Shown: positions 21,739 to 34,241, counted from the stretch's first letter. The stretch is DNA of 64,000 bases from Mucor racemosus (GCA_027405735.1 JAPEHQ010000015.1:310001-374000), one strand, 5' to 3'. Numbers and translations are program-made. The notes: a model not told the origin generated them from the letters alone.

Positions 21739-23271
21739 TTAATCTAACGATAAAGTTCTGCCACCAGGATGTTCCTCTGTGCTATGTGATGTTTCATCTG
21801 TTTTTTTCAGCAAGTGTGGTTTTAACCCTTTGCCAAAATTATACCAACAAATAGCAGCATTTATAGTCGTTAATAACAGCAGAAATAAAGTTACACATGC
21901 TATATAAAATTAATTAATAAAATGATGAATATACGTTATAATAGCCTTTGATCCTTACCAAAAAAAGTAAGAAATTCTTTCACAAAACGATATTTTTGTT
22001 GTTGTGATTCATCATAAATTCGACAGATTTTAAATATGAAATAAGCTACACCTGCTGCCAAACCAACAAAAAATAAGGTGATGAGAGGTTTTGACTCATG
22101 CTTAACCTAAGAAAAGCAGACTAATTAGTCAAATATTTGATAACATTCATGTAATAAAGCTTACAGCATAAACAGCTAAAACTAGCACAATACAGGTCAA
22201 AGGTAAGGCTACAATTGTCAAAGGATATTCAACATCTCCTCTTTGAAGGACAAGAACCAAATACTGAATGGAAAACCCCAAAAAGAAAAAGATATCCAAC
22301 TTGAGAATAGTTAAAAAAATTTGATACCATCGATACATGTCTATTTTTTGATTTAGTTCATTGCATGTATTGAATTTCCATGACTTTTAAGCTTACTTCT
22401 AATATCTGGATCAGCACCGATTTTCTTGTATATTCTCCAACTATATTTATAAATTAATAAGCATATAGTCGCCGCCTATAGATGTGTGATACTTTACCCA
22501 AATTCAAGGTATAATCTTGCGCCTAAATAAAAATATACCAATTGACAGATTCCAATAATAACAGGATTTGCAATCATTATCTTTTGTAGCTCCCAAACAA
22601 TTGCGCTATCACTTATATTATTTTTGAGTGCTTCTGCAATTTGTTTGAATTGGAATACGGCGTAACCGAAACAACATAAATTGAATAATATGAAAGCAAT
22701 TACTTGAATTGTGTTCTTATTATAGACCTAAATTGCAAAAGAGATCATGAGTTTTATTTTTATCTCTTGTTTTATATATATACGGTATATATATATATAT
22801 AATATACTTTACCGCATCCCAAGCAAGTGCTACTTGAAATACCAATGAAAAAATGAAAATGATGAGATAAACAGGGATTCCTTTCGTTAATCCTTCTTGT
22901 ATATTGGTTGTGATGCTTTTGTCGCAAGAAAGAAATATTAATTTTCATATGAAAAATCAAGAAATTCATTTTTTTTGTACCTTTGTTGAAATTTAGCGAA
23001 TAATACAGCTTCAAGAATAATCACAACAACTGCCTCGATAATTGTAAGTAGTATTAAATAGAGTGAATTTCGTGTTTTCCATAACGACTAAATAGTAAAA
23101 AGAACAACAATATATATATAATTTTTTTAGACTAAAATCAAGAAACTGTAAAAAAGAAATAAATATTACTGTGAATGCTGTTTCTCTTCTTTCAAGTTTG
23201 AAATCATTACTAGCTTTATCGTTATTATCGCTTAGAAAACTTGTGGATGAATTTGAATGGTGCTGCTGCAT
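21739..23271 (-). CDS. Eight-TM membrane protein B, paralogue of protein A
   Basis: Eight exons: 23271-23170, 23087-22981, 22915-22813, 22727-22498, 22440-22397, 22340-22165, 22106-21959, 21899-21739; 356 residues. All phases close. It shares the blocks LYLEFGWRIYKKIGAD, IFLTILKLDIFFFLGF and YNFGKGLKP with protein A at 2333-4010, and the same series of hydrophobic helices. The C-terminus is short and polar (HSTEEHPGGRTLSLD). The 57-bp intron 22497-22441 is needed to join FG to WRIYKK. A shorter 22-bp alternative breaks the frame. Function is unknown; UPF0658-type Golgi proteins are a possible but unverified relative. Its exon 6/7 intron is absent in A, while A's 26-nt microexon has no counterpart here. 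Confidence 0.75.
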
Positions 23272-25099
23272 GTCGACCTCGAGAAAAAAAAAAGGAAAAA
23301 AGAAAGAAACAAGTAGATTATGAAATATAAATAGAAGAAAAAAAAGGGAAAGAGGGGAAAAGGCTAATGTTGTAACTCAATTTTTTTCGTTCGCTCAATA
23401 CTGTTACTCTTTTTAAAGCTACATACACAACCTCCAAAGAAAGAGAGCCTGTTGTACCCAATTAAATATTATCAATATAATTTGATTGTATAGAGATCTT
23501 TTGTTATTTTTATAAAACAAATTTTCTAATGCATTATTAAATACATCATCAGGTAGAATAAACTGCGAGGATTTTTTAAAAAAAAATACCGCCGCTTAAG
23601 AGAAACTCAAATATAATGCTTTCTCTTTTCATGTGTGCGTATATTTCATGTTATACAATATCTAGAGCTGCATGGATATGTTTCCCTGTCAGTTATATAA
23701 TTAATTTTACAGTGTAATAATGCATACTCATGAATATGGATATACGGATACGAGCCATGTAAACATGTATCATTTTGCGAATCATGTAACAAAACAAAAC
23801 AAATCATTATGCATGGCACAACATACAAGCCGCTAGTGTTACAGACTCATTTTTATTGTATTACTATTACATCTGTGAGGCTTCGATTTATGGAGAAATC
23901 ATGTTCCATAACAAATTTTTTATTAAAAAAAGCCTAAATGAAGGAGCAATCACCAGGCCTAATCTAATTTGCTCATCTGAAACTTCCACTAATGTTACAA
24001 CAGGACGTAAAGCTACCGAGCCAGCTTTGTCTATAAATACCACTTCATTTCATTTACGCCAAACCTTCAAAGTGAAAAAGCGGAGATTCATTATATGTCG
24101 ACATCCTAGCAAGAGTTAAAAATCAAATCAAATAAATATGAAGCTACGTAAAAAATAGATACAAATTTTTTATATGTTTTTGTATTTTAAAATAAAGTTT
24201 CATGTTTAAATCAATTGCCTGACACTTTTAAAGGCTCTTGGAAATGCTTTGCAAGAAATATATTTTTAAAGTGCCGTTTAAATATAAAAACTCCGGTTTT
24301 TGCAGTTGACTTCTGTCGACACATTGTATATAGTGCCTACACATAGTATGTAGTGCCTTCTCATCTCGTAATTAACACAGATTTTTTTAGTTTGTAGCGT
24401 CTAATAAATTTTAATAACTTTCTTTTATATTTTAAAATTTTTGACCCCTTTTAATATATTTCATTTAATCAATTGAGAGTTTTTTGCAGCTTTGAATAAC
24501 CGAAATCAAACAAAATTTCTGATTTCAATGTTCAGGGCAACCTAGTAACCATTAAAATTCTCGGTGAAATTTAATTACAAATAACGAATTCGATGTCAAG
24601 GAGCCCAAAAAATGCATTGGATTCAAGACTGGAGTAAATTTGAAGCATGTATGACTAGTATTTGTCATTTTGGTAAATATTTCTCTCAGGGCAACGTAGA
24701 CATCATTACTTTTCTCGGTGTTTTTACATATTATTTCGTAAACATAATGCATAGGATATAGAATTAGCAACTGGTACCCGAATTATTACCCACTGCATTG
24801 AATGATCAAAGTTTTTTCTTTGAAACTGAAAACCAAACTTGAATAATTTGTTCAAAATTTATGCAATTGAGACATAGTTTTCTATGAATCTTTTTAGCCA
24901 GTGATATTGAACGTGTTGACCTTTTCCTTCGACGATTACACAAGGTCATTGGTTGATCTAGGCAAGCGCTTTTCAGAAATGCAGTGCATCGCAGCAGTCC
25001 CAGCGATTAATTTTTTACGTGGCTTAGAATCAATAAAAAATTTGCTTGCCAGAGGGTAAACAGTTTAGTTCCTCCTCTTTCCCACTACTTATATACACT
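23272..25099. other. Intergenic between protein B and RPS21
   Basis: A purine-rich leader of gene B (23280-23365), then AT-rich sequence without recognised repeats. The frame 23856-24119 (+) has no motif, no splice context and no copy elsewhere in the window. Promoters of two divergent genes must lie here; none is delimited. Confidence 0.45.
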
Positions 25100-25507
25100 A
25101 TGGAGAACTCTGAAGGCCAAGTTATCGATCTTTACATCCCCCGCAAGTGGTAAATACACATACGATAGAGAAATTGCAATGAGAAAGAGAACGGCGTATT
25201 AATGATTTGAAATTATTTAGCTCTGCCACCAACCGTCTCATCACTGCCAAGGATCACGCTTCCGTTCAAATCAACGTTGCTGATGTTGATGCTGAGGGTC
25301 GTGCCACCAACTCTTTCGCTACCTATGCTTTCTGTGGTTTCATCCGTAAGGAAGCCGAGTCTGACGATGCCCTTAACCGTATCGCTCAACAAGATGGTTG
25401 TAAGTATTTAAAATTGCTATTTTAGGTGAATTTTTGGTTGTCTGACACTCTTATCTTTTTTTTTCTACTGTATAGACTTGAAGAACGTCTTCTCTTACCA
25501 ACAATAA
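25100..25507 (+). CDS. RPS21: 40S ribosomal protein S21 (eS21)
   Basis: Three exons, 25100-25149, 25221-25399 and 25476-25507, give 86 residues, the usual length of fungal eS21. The protein starts [17 protein letters not shown], continues [20 protein letters not shown] and [21 protein letters not shown], and ends NVFSYQQ. These are hallmark eS21 blocks. It is a component of the small ribosomal subunit, near the uS2 platform region. The codons are strongly biased (GCC, GTC, AAG), as expected of a highly expressed gene and unlike neighbouring genes. The first exon is only 50 nt. Confidence 0.97.
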
Positions 25508-26833
25508 ATCTAAAGACGCAATTTTTCTGATTTTTTTCTTTATCCATTAGAGAATAAGTTAGAAGCTCTTTAGATATTGTGTAATTTCTATTTACATTCG
25601 TTTCCTCGTTTTTAAATAAAAATTTTAAGGTACAATTTTTTTGTTCAAAAGAAATATTTGTAATTGTGTGTTTGTTTGATATGGGTTGTAAAGATTATAG
25701 AAGGGAAAGGTTGTATTTGTATATAAATGAATACAAAGATGTTCATACTCTGCCCGGATTTTCGTAAAAAAACAATGTTGGTAAACTTTTCTAAGCCCCT
25801 TCTTTTTTTCTGCCAATATTGCATACATTTGTTTGAGTAATATGTGTAAAATTCTGACCGAGATAATTTGTGTTTTATATACTACATACTTGTTGAACAC
25901 AGCATAATTTTGTTTGTCTATTTCAAAATACGTCCAACAACTGGAATAAAAAAATCGAGGAGATAGATCTTCATCACATGTTTAAGGTTTCATTCACTTG
26001 CATTCTTTTACGAAATTTATCAAATGTACATCTAATGATCAAAAGTAAATATGAAATGTTTGAATCTATTTTTGGTCAATTGGGATCAATTCATGATATT
26101 TCTACAACATTATATCATTATTTTAATGCAGAGGCTTGGTTTTTTGTGTATATGATCATGGCAAAATACTAGTCTATTACATCCAAAAAAAAAAAAAAAA
26201 AAAAAAATCCCTTGCTCTCCTCAGCCCAAATCAGTTTTTCTTTATATTTATTGTTCTTCATTCTAGGTTAAAATAGTTTTATTATAGAATCTTATCATTA
26301 TATAAATACACGGACTTTTTTTATAACATTGCTTATATATTCTTTTCTTGGTTTTTCGTAATTTTATATTATATATAAATTCAATCATTTTCTGTATATT
26401 TTTACAGCATTGCAATTGCAAATTGTTTCAGACCAAGAGCGAAAGAAAATATCAAAAAACAGAGCGAAATAAACAAAATTAAACGTAATCTCAATAACTT
26501 TTTTATATTTTCCACATTATACATTTAGAAAATTACCCCTTTTTTTCTCCCTGTCAGTAACCATAGCAACTGCTACGTACATCAATAACAGCAGAAGCAG
26601 CAGCAAAAGCAGCATTTAGTTGTCTACAACGACAGAGAAATCACAGTAATAATAAGCAGCATAAATAAACACACCAAGATATAGTTTTTTTCTTCCCCTT
26701 TCTTCTTTTCTTTTGCAACATCTTTTTCCCCTTTTTCCTTTTTATACATTTCTTTTTACCTTTTTTTTTTCCTTTTTACCTATATATATTTACTTATATA
26801 TATATTTGTATATATAAAAACCTACATACAACA
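25508..26833. other. Intergenic; RPS21 3' flank and long promoter of the SH3 gene
   Basis: Holds a short frame 25978-26172 (+, 64 residues, no recognised motif) followed within about 15 bases by a run of 22 A (near 26188-26209). The last 300 bp before 26834 are pyrimidine-rich (TTTC/CCTTTT tracts, 26680-26790), typical of a strong fungal promoter and leader. Confidence 0.45.
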
Positions 26834-28699
26834 ATGGTCAAAACTCAGCGACCAATTTCAAAATTTCTCATCTTGATATGTTATTGTATAAATCTAATTA
26901 CATGTCAGCAATGTCTATCATTAAATGGATCAAATACTTGTAACATGTTTAGTACAGCACATATTAGTATACGAGATTCCAAATTTGTCGCATTACCCTG
27001 GTTAGTCAATGTCTCAACCATTGTAGATTTCGATCACCAATTGTTAAACTACGTCAATTCATCAACATTTTGGAATTTGGAATTGGGATGTAAAAGCACA
27101 ACAATCCATAATCGAGCACGTTATGCCGTAAGCCTCACTTGTGCAACCATCGTTTTTGATACTAAATCATCATTACCATGCAACCCCGATAATAATACAC
27201 TGTCTATCCCACTTTGTCAATCTACTTGTGAATCATACTCAAAATCAGTACAATCTATATTAAGTTCATCACCTTCAGATAGTATTTGCAATTTAAATGG
27301 TGGTAATTTGATTACTGCAGGTACTAATAGTTTATCACAACAATGCAACACCAATGAAGGTTTAAAGGGTCTACCTTCAACAGGATGTGTATCAGGAGCA
27401 GATCATGAACTTTCAATGTGTGGTAAGAAATTCAAATTTTCTTATTTTAATTCATGTATATAACATATATATATAATATACTCATTTCTATGTTTTAAAA
27501 AAAGGGTTTGGAGAAGACGTTGAAACACTTTGTAGATATTGCAATGAATATGATTCTACATTATCATGTTGTAAAGAACATAATTGTATTAGAAATAAGC
27601 CAATGATCTTGAGTGGTGGCGTAATTGCAGGGATAGTAATGGGCATTGTGGTTGGTCTTTGTATTTGTGGATTTATAGCATTCTGTATTATACGACGAAA
27701 GCAAAAAAAGAAGCGTAGATCAACACATCCAAACGATTTTATGTATAGTCATAAAAATTCCAAAGATTTTACACGCATGATGTCTTGCAACCTACCTAAT
27801 TCAAGTTCTACTATGATGATGAATAATAATACTCCCGAATCTCATATGATGAGACATGTATTTCCAATCGAAGATGAGGATTATATGGAAGTTGTACCTG
27901 ATATTAATATGAATTGTGATGCTGAAGCTGTCAAAGGACATGTATTCAAAGTAAATTCATTAGAAAAGCAATTTGTACGAGTCATTTATCCATTGAAAGC
28001 ACCTGAGAATCCAGATGAACTGGAATTACTAAAGAACGACATAATTAGAATGTATTATTATTTTGATGACGGCTGGGCGTTTGGTAAGTTTTATATATAA
28101 AATTGCTTATACACTATATGCTGATTGTTTATAAAGGTGATAACTTTGGTTCTGGTCTTCGAGGATTATTTCCAATTTTATGTGTTGTTAATTTGACACA
28201 AGAAGAAGTTCAAGAATTAATATATTTATCAGAATTACCAGATGAACATTTAATAGATAACGATAATAACATGAATAGTGATGGAGGAGAACAATATTAT
28301 AGTTCGGTTCGCCATTTTTCTACAGGCGTTCAATATGATCTGGATCCAAGAGCAACTATTCGATTACAAAACTTACGTAGAACAGTGACATTCAGAGAAA
28401 AACATCATACACCCACATCAGAAGAAAATAACTTTCACTATCTGTGTGCGGCATCTTCATCAACATCTCCAATACACCCTACTATGATTCACAACAATAG
28501 TCATGCAGGAGAAGGCGTTCCACCGCTAAGAACAGCATCAATGCATGCTACATATAGTCCTCGAAGGTCTCGACATTCAAATATATTGCAGGATCCCCTT
28601 CTTCTGCAAGAAGAAGAATATTTTAGATCAGAGTCTTCTGGGAGTACTGCAATAGTGAATAATACTCCTGATAGTAAAACTTATTTGAATGGATATTAA
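26834..28699 (+). CDS. Receptor-like single-TM protein with cytoplasmic SH3 domain
   Basis: Exons 26834-27422, 27505-28083 and 28137-28699 give 576 residues. A signal peptide (FLILICYCINLITC) leads a Cys-rich, N-glycosylation-rich outer part that ends in a CxxC...CC...C cluster (206-224). One TM helix lies at about 235-259 (AGIVMGIVVGLCICGFIAF), followed by RRKQKKKRR. An SH3 domain spans about 350-408: VRVIYPLKAPENPDELELLK, then IIRMYYYFDDGWAFGDN, then RGLFPILCVVNL, with the usual ALYDY-like start, GW core and G-x-F-P. The tail is Ser/Asn-rich. It resembles fungal membrane SH3 proteins such as Fus1-type scaffolds, acting at the plasma membrane in polarity or wall signalling; the pathway is inference. 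Codons between TM and SH3 are rich in Met and Asn. Confidence 0.85.
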
Positions 28700-29463
28700 T
28701 TGTTATTATTACTACTTTACTACTATTACTATTTACTATTTACTACTACTATTACACCTCTAAAAAAACTGTTTCTTTCTTTCCTCCTTGTTTGTCATTC
28801 AATTTAAATAAATATAAATGCTTTTTTTATATCAATGCACAATGAGTTGTTACCACACAGTGGCAATTAAAAGTGTTCTATATATATATATATATATATA
28901 TATAAGTGCCTTTTAATACGAACCATATGGATTTTAAATGCAATGTTGTGATGAACCATTCAATTTTAATCTGCTGTAATAAACTGAACAAAAGTTTATT
29001 TTTGGATCAATTATCTCGCAACGTTAACTATGCATGTTGGTATCAATGTTGTTTTAATGCAGTGAGTTGTAGTTGTAATATATATCATCAATACGTTTGT
29101 ATTCGAATTGAAACTACAGTTTTATACTGCAATTTAGCTATAGCAGTCAAAACTGAGGACAATACCATATTGGCCTTGTATATGCAAATTTTTTACAAAT
29201 AAAAACTAAGGAAAAAAACATATATACCAAGAAGAATATCTGAAAAAACATTCTATAATAATTTTAAATCCTTAAACCGTTTTATTCATGTATAAAAAAT
29301 CCTTTAAAGATCTATACTAAAGTTCGGCGAATGAATTTTTTTATAGTCTTTTGACAGATTTCTTCTTGATAAACGGAGATTTAACGTCATTTCATTACAT
29401 CAAGACGAAAATTTTCATTCAATTTGTAATCAAAGCCTTTGTTTAGTATTATCTATAAAAAAA
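28700..29463. other. Intergenic with (TA)n microsatellite
   Basis: Contains ACT/ATT triplet runs (28707-28755) just after the stop of the SH3 gene, AATAAA-like signals, and a TA repeat at about 28880-28902. The frame 28906-29202 directly after the TA repeat has no recognised features. Confidence 0.5.
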
Positions 29464-30170
29464 ATGAAGGAACTTGTAACAAACACAGACCCTAATCGCT
29501 CTAGAAAAGAGTTTTATGAAGAACTTTTAGAACAAATCAAATGTATTTGTGAAGATCAAACATTTTGGGTAGATACATTTTGTATTAAATTCCATGACAC
29601 CAACAAAATTAACCTATTTTTAACTAGGTAACTAATCTTTCTAACGCCTCAGCTGTTATTTATCATGCTTTGATATCGTTGGAACATTTCCAAAACAAGC
29701 CTATCAACTGGTGTGGTTTCTATATTACCGATCCTAAAAATGACGAATTATTAATTCTCGGTCCTTTCCAAGGAAAGGTATAAAGAAAGATACACAAAAT
29801 TATGAATTGGACGTTGTTTTTGACATATTTGTACGTAGGTTGCCTGTACCGCTATTCCTTTTGGTAAAGGCGTTTGTGGTGCTGCTGCCAGAAGCAAGCA
29901 ATCTCAATTAGTCCGTGATGTTCATGAATTCCCTGGACATATTGCTTGTGATTCAGCCTCAAATTCTGAAGTTGTCATTCCATTGATTAAAGAAAACGTA
30001 AGTTATTTTTATTAGAAAAAAGAAAGGGGGTAACTAAATCAGTATAAATATAGCGTGTTTTAGGTGTTTTAGACATTGATTGCGAAAAAATCGAGGGTTT
30101 TACTGAAGAAGATAAAATAGGATTGGAAGCAATTGCCACTGCCATTGTTGCAAGTTGCGAGTGGCCTTAA
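29464..30170 (+). CDS. Free methionine-(R)-sulfoxide reductase (GAF domain)
   Basis: Exons 29464-29568, 29628-29777, 29839-29997 and 30054-30170 give 176 residues, the normal length. It is a single GAF fold: NWCGFYITD, LGPFQGKVACTAIPFGKGVC, HIACDSASNSEVVIPL, GVLDIDCEKIEGFTEEDK. The three catalytic-region cysteines are C88, C98 and C122, with the spacing known for yeast fRMsr (YKL069W). It reduces free methionine-R-sulfoxide, with recycling through thioredoxin, in the cytosol as part of oxidative-stress defence. All introns are in phase 0 and GT-AG. A TTG microsatellite follows the gene at about 30255-30280. Confidence 0.93.
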
Positions 30171-30662
30171 AAGCCTATATCATTTCTCCTTCTTTCTGTA
30201 TAGTATAAAAATAGTAGCTTTTTACCTCACAACTCTCCTCAATAAATAAACAAGTTGTTGTTGTTGTTGTTGTTGTTTATATAAGACATAGACTTCTAAT
30301 CTTTCCCCCTCCCTCAAGATGTTAATTAGCAGGATTTCCGTAATAAGGACTTTATCCCCATACATGCTATGTGTATAAGTGTAAAAAAAGGCTCCTTAAT
30401 GAAATCAATGATGAGCTCCTTGATTATTCTTTTAAAAAAGAAGTTTTTGGTCGAGTTTATCATGTTTATATAAATAATATCAATCAAATTTATTATACAA
30501 ATCCATCCTTTTTTTTTTTTTTTTTTTTTTTTTCTTTCTCTCTTTTTTCATTTGTATTCATTCATTGATATTTTCTTTATTGAGAATCTATTATCTTTTA
30601 TTAAGTTTCTTAATTGTATATTCATATTATAGACCGCTTATATATATTTTATTTATTGTAAA

Positions 30663-32477
30663 ATGACATTTCTTGTATCATCCAAACCATCGCCCATGTT
30701 ATCTGTTGCTTCTCAAAAAGAGGTAAAAAAAAAAAAAAAAAAAAAATTAATGCAGATTCTAAAATACCTAATCTTTTTGTATTAAATCAAGGCACCTGCT
30801 GCTGTAGGCTTACACAATAATCATGATAACTCCCTTTTAAGGCATTATTCTTTACTTGCATCTTCTGTTTTAATTGAGGAAGATTCTTTAATTGAGTCAT
30901 TACCATCCTTATATTTCCATGAAGATGATAAAAAGGAAGATACAGAGGAAGATGATACAGAAGATGATGATGAATACATTGCCAGTAAAGAACAAAAAAC
31001 GCCACCTGCTGCTGACCATATAAATACGACACCTTGTTTAATCAAAAAAGCAGCACCCCTTTTCCCTGCTTCTTCTTCTTGTTCTTCTTCTCAATTACCT
31101 CCACCTATTCAAACTTATTCGCCTCAATTAAACTTAAGTCTATACTCACCATCACCTTCAGTTGCTTCCTCACTTAGAAGCACTAAAAAGAATTATAATT
31201 ACTCATTAACATCCTCTGCTGCATCACCTTCCTCTAACAAATCCTCCTATACTGCTGCTGCTGCTGCTGCTGCTGCTTCCTCTACTGCAGCTCGAAATCC
31301 AACTTTAACCTCATTTAGCAACATCAAAAGATCAACACCTCTTTATTCTACTGCTGCTTCTTCTTCTTCAATTGTATCAACAATAAAAATGGATATACGT
31401 TCGCCACCTCAACCATCTCAATCAACATCCCGATTTATGAATGCTTTTCATAGATTTCGTAATGCTGGTTCTTCCTCTTCTACTTCTACTTCTACTTCTG
31501 CTTCTGCTTCTGCTTTATCTAATAATATTAATAATCAAAAAAATGCAATTTATCATCAAAATACAACAAATAGTGTAGCACCCGCAGAAATTATATCTAC
31601 AATGAAACCATCTCCTTCTAAAAGCTCGCTGGCCGACAAAATCAAGAGTAAATTTCATCAGCAATTAGATAAAAAGAAGAATAGAGCAAGTTTAGTAGAA
31701 TTATCTACCAAAAAGAGAGCATTATCTACTTTCTCTATGCCTCGTTCTGCTTCTCTTTCATCCATGACAAATTGGTCATCTCGTTTAAGTGGTGGTGGTG
31801 GTAATAACGCAAAATCAACACCTTTAAAAAAGAGTATCAATGTAAATAATGGCAAGGCAAAATTATCCAATTCTGCATCTGTCTCTTCGCGCTTATCAAT
31901 TTCTTCATCTGTTTCTTCCTCGATATCTTCCTTAACATCTTGCTCATCTACTCATGGTGATACATCTTTATTCATGCCATCTGAAATTTTCACCAGCACT
32001 CCCACTACTACTGCTACTTCATCTGCGTTTTCATTAACAAAATCCATATCATCTCATCGCCTTTATAATAAATCAAGCAGTGAAGCAAGTAGTAGTAATA
32101 GTGATGCTGGTAGTAGAAATAGTCATCAAGCAAAAAGGCCAAGACAACCATTACGTGCTGTTAATCCAAATGATTCTGTTAGACTTATTACGAGACAATC
32201 ATCTCCTATGACTAGCAGTAGCAATAATAGAAAGAGTTCAATCCAACAACAACAGCAACAACAAAGGCAAAATACTACAGTTCGATTTACTAAATTAGTT
32301 TCTGTCAGAGAAACATTTTCTAAAACTGATTATGATCGAGGATCTGATCCAGATGCTGTTTGTACCCGATTAACTCCTGCGATGGCACAGCAAATCAAAG
32401 AGGAATTAAATGCTTACAAATTGCATGAAATGCAGGTTCATGAATATAGTAGAGTTCATACGCATTTTTTTCTTTAA
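30663..32477 (+). CDS. Ser-rich protein with Bni4/Afr1-like C-terminal motif
   Basis: Exon 1 30663-30722 and exon 2 30792-32477 give 581 residues. Most is low complexity: acidic DDKKEDTEEDDTEDDDE, Ser/Thr tracts, an eight-Ala run coded by GCT repeats (about 31255-31278) and a Gln run. The only conserved part is the end: a PP1-docking-like VRFTKLVSVRETF, then YDRGSDPDAVCTRLTPAMAQ, then IKEELNAYKLHEMQVHEYSR and THFF. This string resembles, from memory, the C-terminal module of Bni4, Afr1 and related fungal proteins that bring phosphatase Glc7/PP1 to septins and the bud neck. A role in polarity or septum placement is therefore inferred. The intron starts GTAAAA and contains a long A run. Confidence 0.75.
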
Positions 32478-33272
32478 ACGTACATTTATTTATTTATTAT
32501 TTTTGCATTATTGTAACATTTATTAAACTAAATCATTTTTGAAAAAAAAAAAATCTATAATAATTGTGTCATTAAATGCTAGTATACAAGGAGTAGTATT
32601 ATATGAGTTTATTCTTACGTGTTATAAGGAGATATATTACAATTATTTTGCTTTAATTTTCATGTACAAATCAGTTGGATTGAATCCGTAAAAAAACAAT
32701 AATGTGTATATATGATTAATTTCGAAACAATTTATGCACAACAAATAATGTAAAAATTATGATTTTATTATCAAGATATAGAAAGAGGAAAAAGGGAAAA
32801 ATTAAAGTGTTTTTAGACGAACGATATAATTTTTGATTGAATTTGTTGTTTTCATAAGTATCTACAGTTCCAGTTATTCATTGATTTGAGATTTGAATTG
32901 ATTTGATTTGATTTGAATTGATTTGATTTGATTTGAATTGATTTGATTTGATTTGATTCATTTTTTTTTTTTTTTGATATCATATATATATAAGAAAATT
33001 GATATGAAAGAGAAAAATAGGGGGAGGGGAAAAGGGAGAAGAGGTTAAATTTTTGTCTACAAAAGTTCCAATCATAGTAATATGAAAGGGCATAAAAAAT
33101 AATTAAGAAAAATATATAATCACACACAGAAAGAATTAAATATAAAATATAATAACAGAGCTATTTTCAAAAAGGGGTAAAAAAATAAAAACATATGATT
33201 ATGATTATAATCACAAGGAAAGTAAGGGGGGAAAGAAAAGGAAAGTGTTTGTTGTTGTTGTTGTTGTTGTTG
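32478..33272. other. Intergenic between convergent genes, with ATTTG minisatellite
   Basis: About 32885-32958 is a tandem array of GATTTGATTTGAATTGATTT units (at least three), between the 3' ends of the Ser-rich and ankyrin genes. A GTTGTT run (33248-33273) abuts the ankyrin stop codon. No gene is seen. Confidence 0.7.
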
Positions 33273-34241
33273 TTAAGCAGCAACAGCAGCAACATCAAAA
33301 GAAGCAAATGTAGCAACATAATCTTTAGTTATATCAGGCGGTTTCTTTAATTGACCCAAAGAGATGCATTGATTCGGTTGTACAAAAGATAATGATTGAT
33401 GTTTCAAAGCTGGCAACAAACGATTATGAATACACGCTAAATTGACATGAGCAGCATCTTTAGAGGTAATTGCTTGTTGTTGTGGTGGTACTAATTCAAT
33501 CTTGATTGGTTGTTGATGGTCTAGATTCTGTTGGGTTTTTAGCTGTTCCATTTTATCAGGTACTGCATGATGAACTGTTTCATCCTTCCTCATGTTGACC
33601 ATATGTTGTTGTTTTTGTTGTTGTTGCTTCTTGCCTTCCATCACAGGCTGTACTTTTTTGTTATCGTGGCACAGAAATAAATCCAATATAGCTTGATCAC
33701 CATAGCAACAATCAACAGCTTGCTTGTTCCTTGCATTACGAACATCTGATAAACACCCCAAGGCTAATAAAGCCTTTATCACTAAATTTCTTTTGAGAAA
33801 TACAGCCAAATGTAAACTAGTGTTTCCTTGACCCCAAATATGGTTTACAAAATGCTTCAGTTCAGTTGGACTTGCATGAAGCTTCAATTGAGCCAATAGA
33901 GTCATAACCATTGATTCAGAACTAGTCATTAAGGCTAATTGAAGCAGATTTAAATCAGTAAATGATTTACCAAGACACAACATGGATTCTCTTGTAGTTA
34001 AACGAATCACCTTATGTTGTTGTGATGGAGGATAGAGAGCAGCATCATTAGTTATTCTTGAAGTTAGGGCAACCCGGACAATGTGCTCTAAACGTTCGTC
34101 CTTGAAAAACTTGATAAGTTCCTTCTTGTCATCACTTTTGACCAATGATTGAAGTGTACGCCATAGTTTTGCTGGTGAACAACAACTGGATGAATTACAA
34201 CCTTTGTGAAGAACAGGAGGTTGACCAGTGTCACGTGTCAT
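33273..34241 (-). CDS. Ankyrin-repeat protein
   Basis: A single exon of 322 residues. Ankyrin-type repeats lie at about 95-185: LNLLQLALMTSSESMVMTLL, GNTSLHLAVFLKRNLVIKAL and LALGCLSDVRNARNKQAVDC. These show the G-x-TxLHxA core and an 'x-x-LL-x-x-G' turn. The N-terminus is Cys/Ser-rich (CNSSSCCSPAKLW). The second half is Gln-rich and low complexity (QQQQKQQH; LVPPQQQ), ending in Ala-Val repeats coded by GCT/GTT next to a GTT microsatellite. The gene is convergent with the Ser-rich gene upstream. The partner and pathway are unknown; cytoplasmic or nuclear protein binding is the general role of such repeats. Confidence 0.8.
   Translation of the reverse strand: MTRDTGQPPVLHKGCNSSSCCSPAKLWRTLQSLVKSDDKKELIKFFKDERLEHIVRVALTSRITNDAALYPPSQQHKVIRLTTRESMLCLGKSFTDLNLLQLALMTSSESMVMTLLAQLKLHASPTELKHFVNHIWGQGNTSLHLAVFLKRNLVIKALLALGCLSDVRNARNKQAVDCCYGDQAILDLFLCHDNKKVQPVMEGKKQQQQKQQHMVNMRKDETVHHAVPDKMEQLKTQQNLDHQQPIKIELVPPQQQAITSKDAAHVNLACIHNRLLPALKHQSLSFVQPNQCISLGQLKKPPDITKDYVATFASFDVAAVAA

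Noticed and set aside
22476..22497. 22-bp intron in membrane protein B
   Set aside because: Too short for this genome and wrong phase. The 57-bp intron 22497-22441 restores the block shared with protein A.
23856..24119. 87-codon frame between membrane protein B and RPS21
   Set aside because: No recognisable family or conserved copy; start context and composition are unremarkable.
28906..29202. 98-codon Cys-rich frame after a TA repeat
   Set aside because: No signal peptide, motif, splice partner or copy. Composition fits chance in AT-rich DNA.
32885..32958. Possible CRISPR-like regular array
   Set aside because: Plain ATTTG-type tandem repeat without unique spacers, in a eukaryotic intergenic region.
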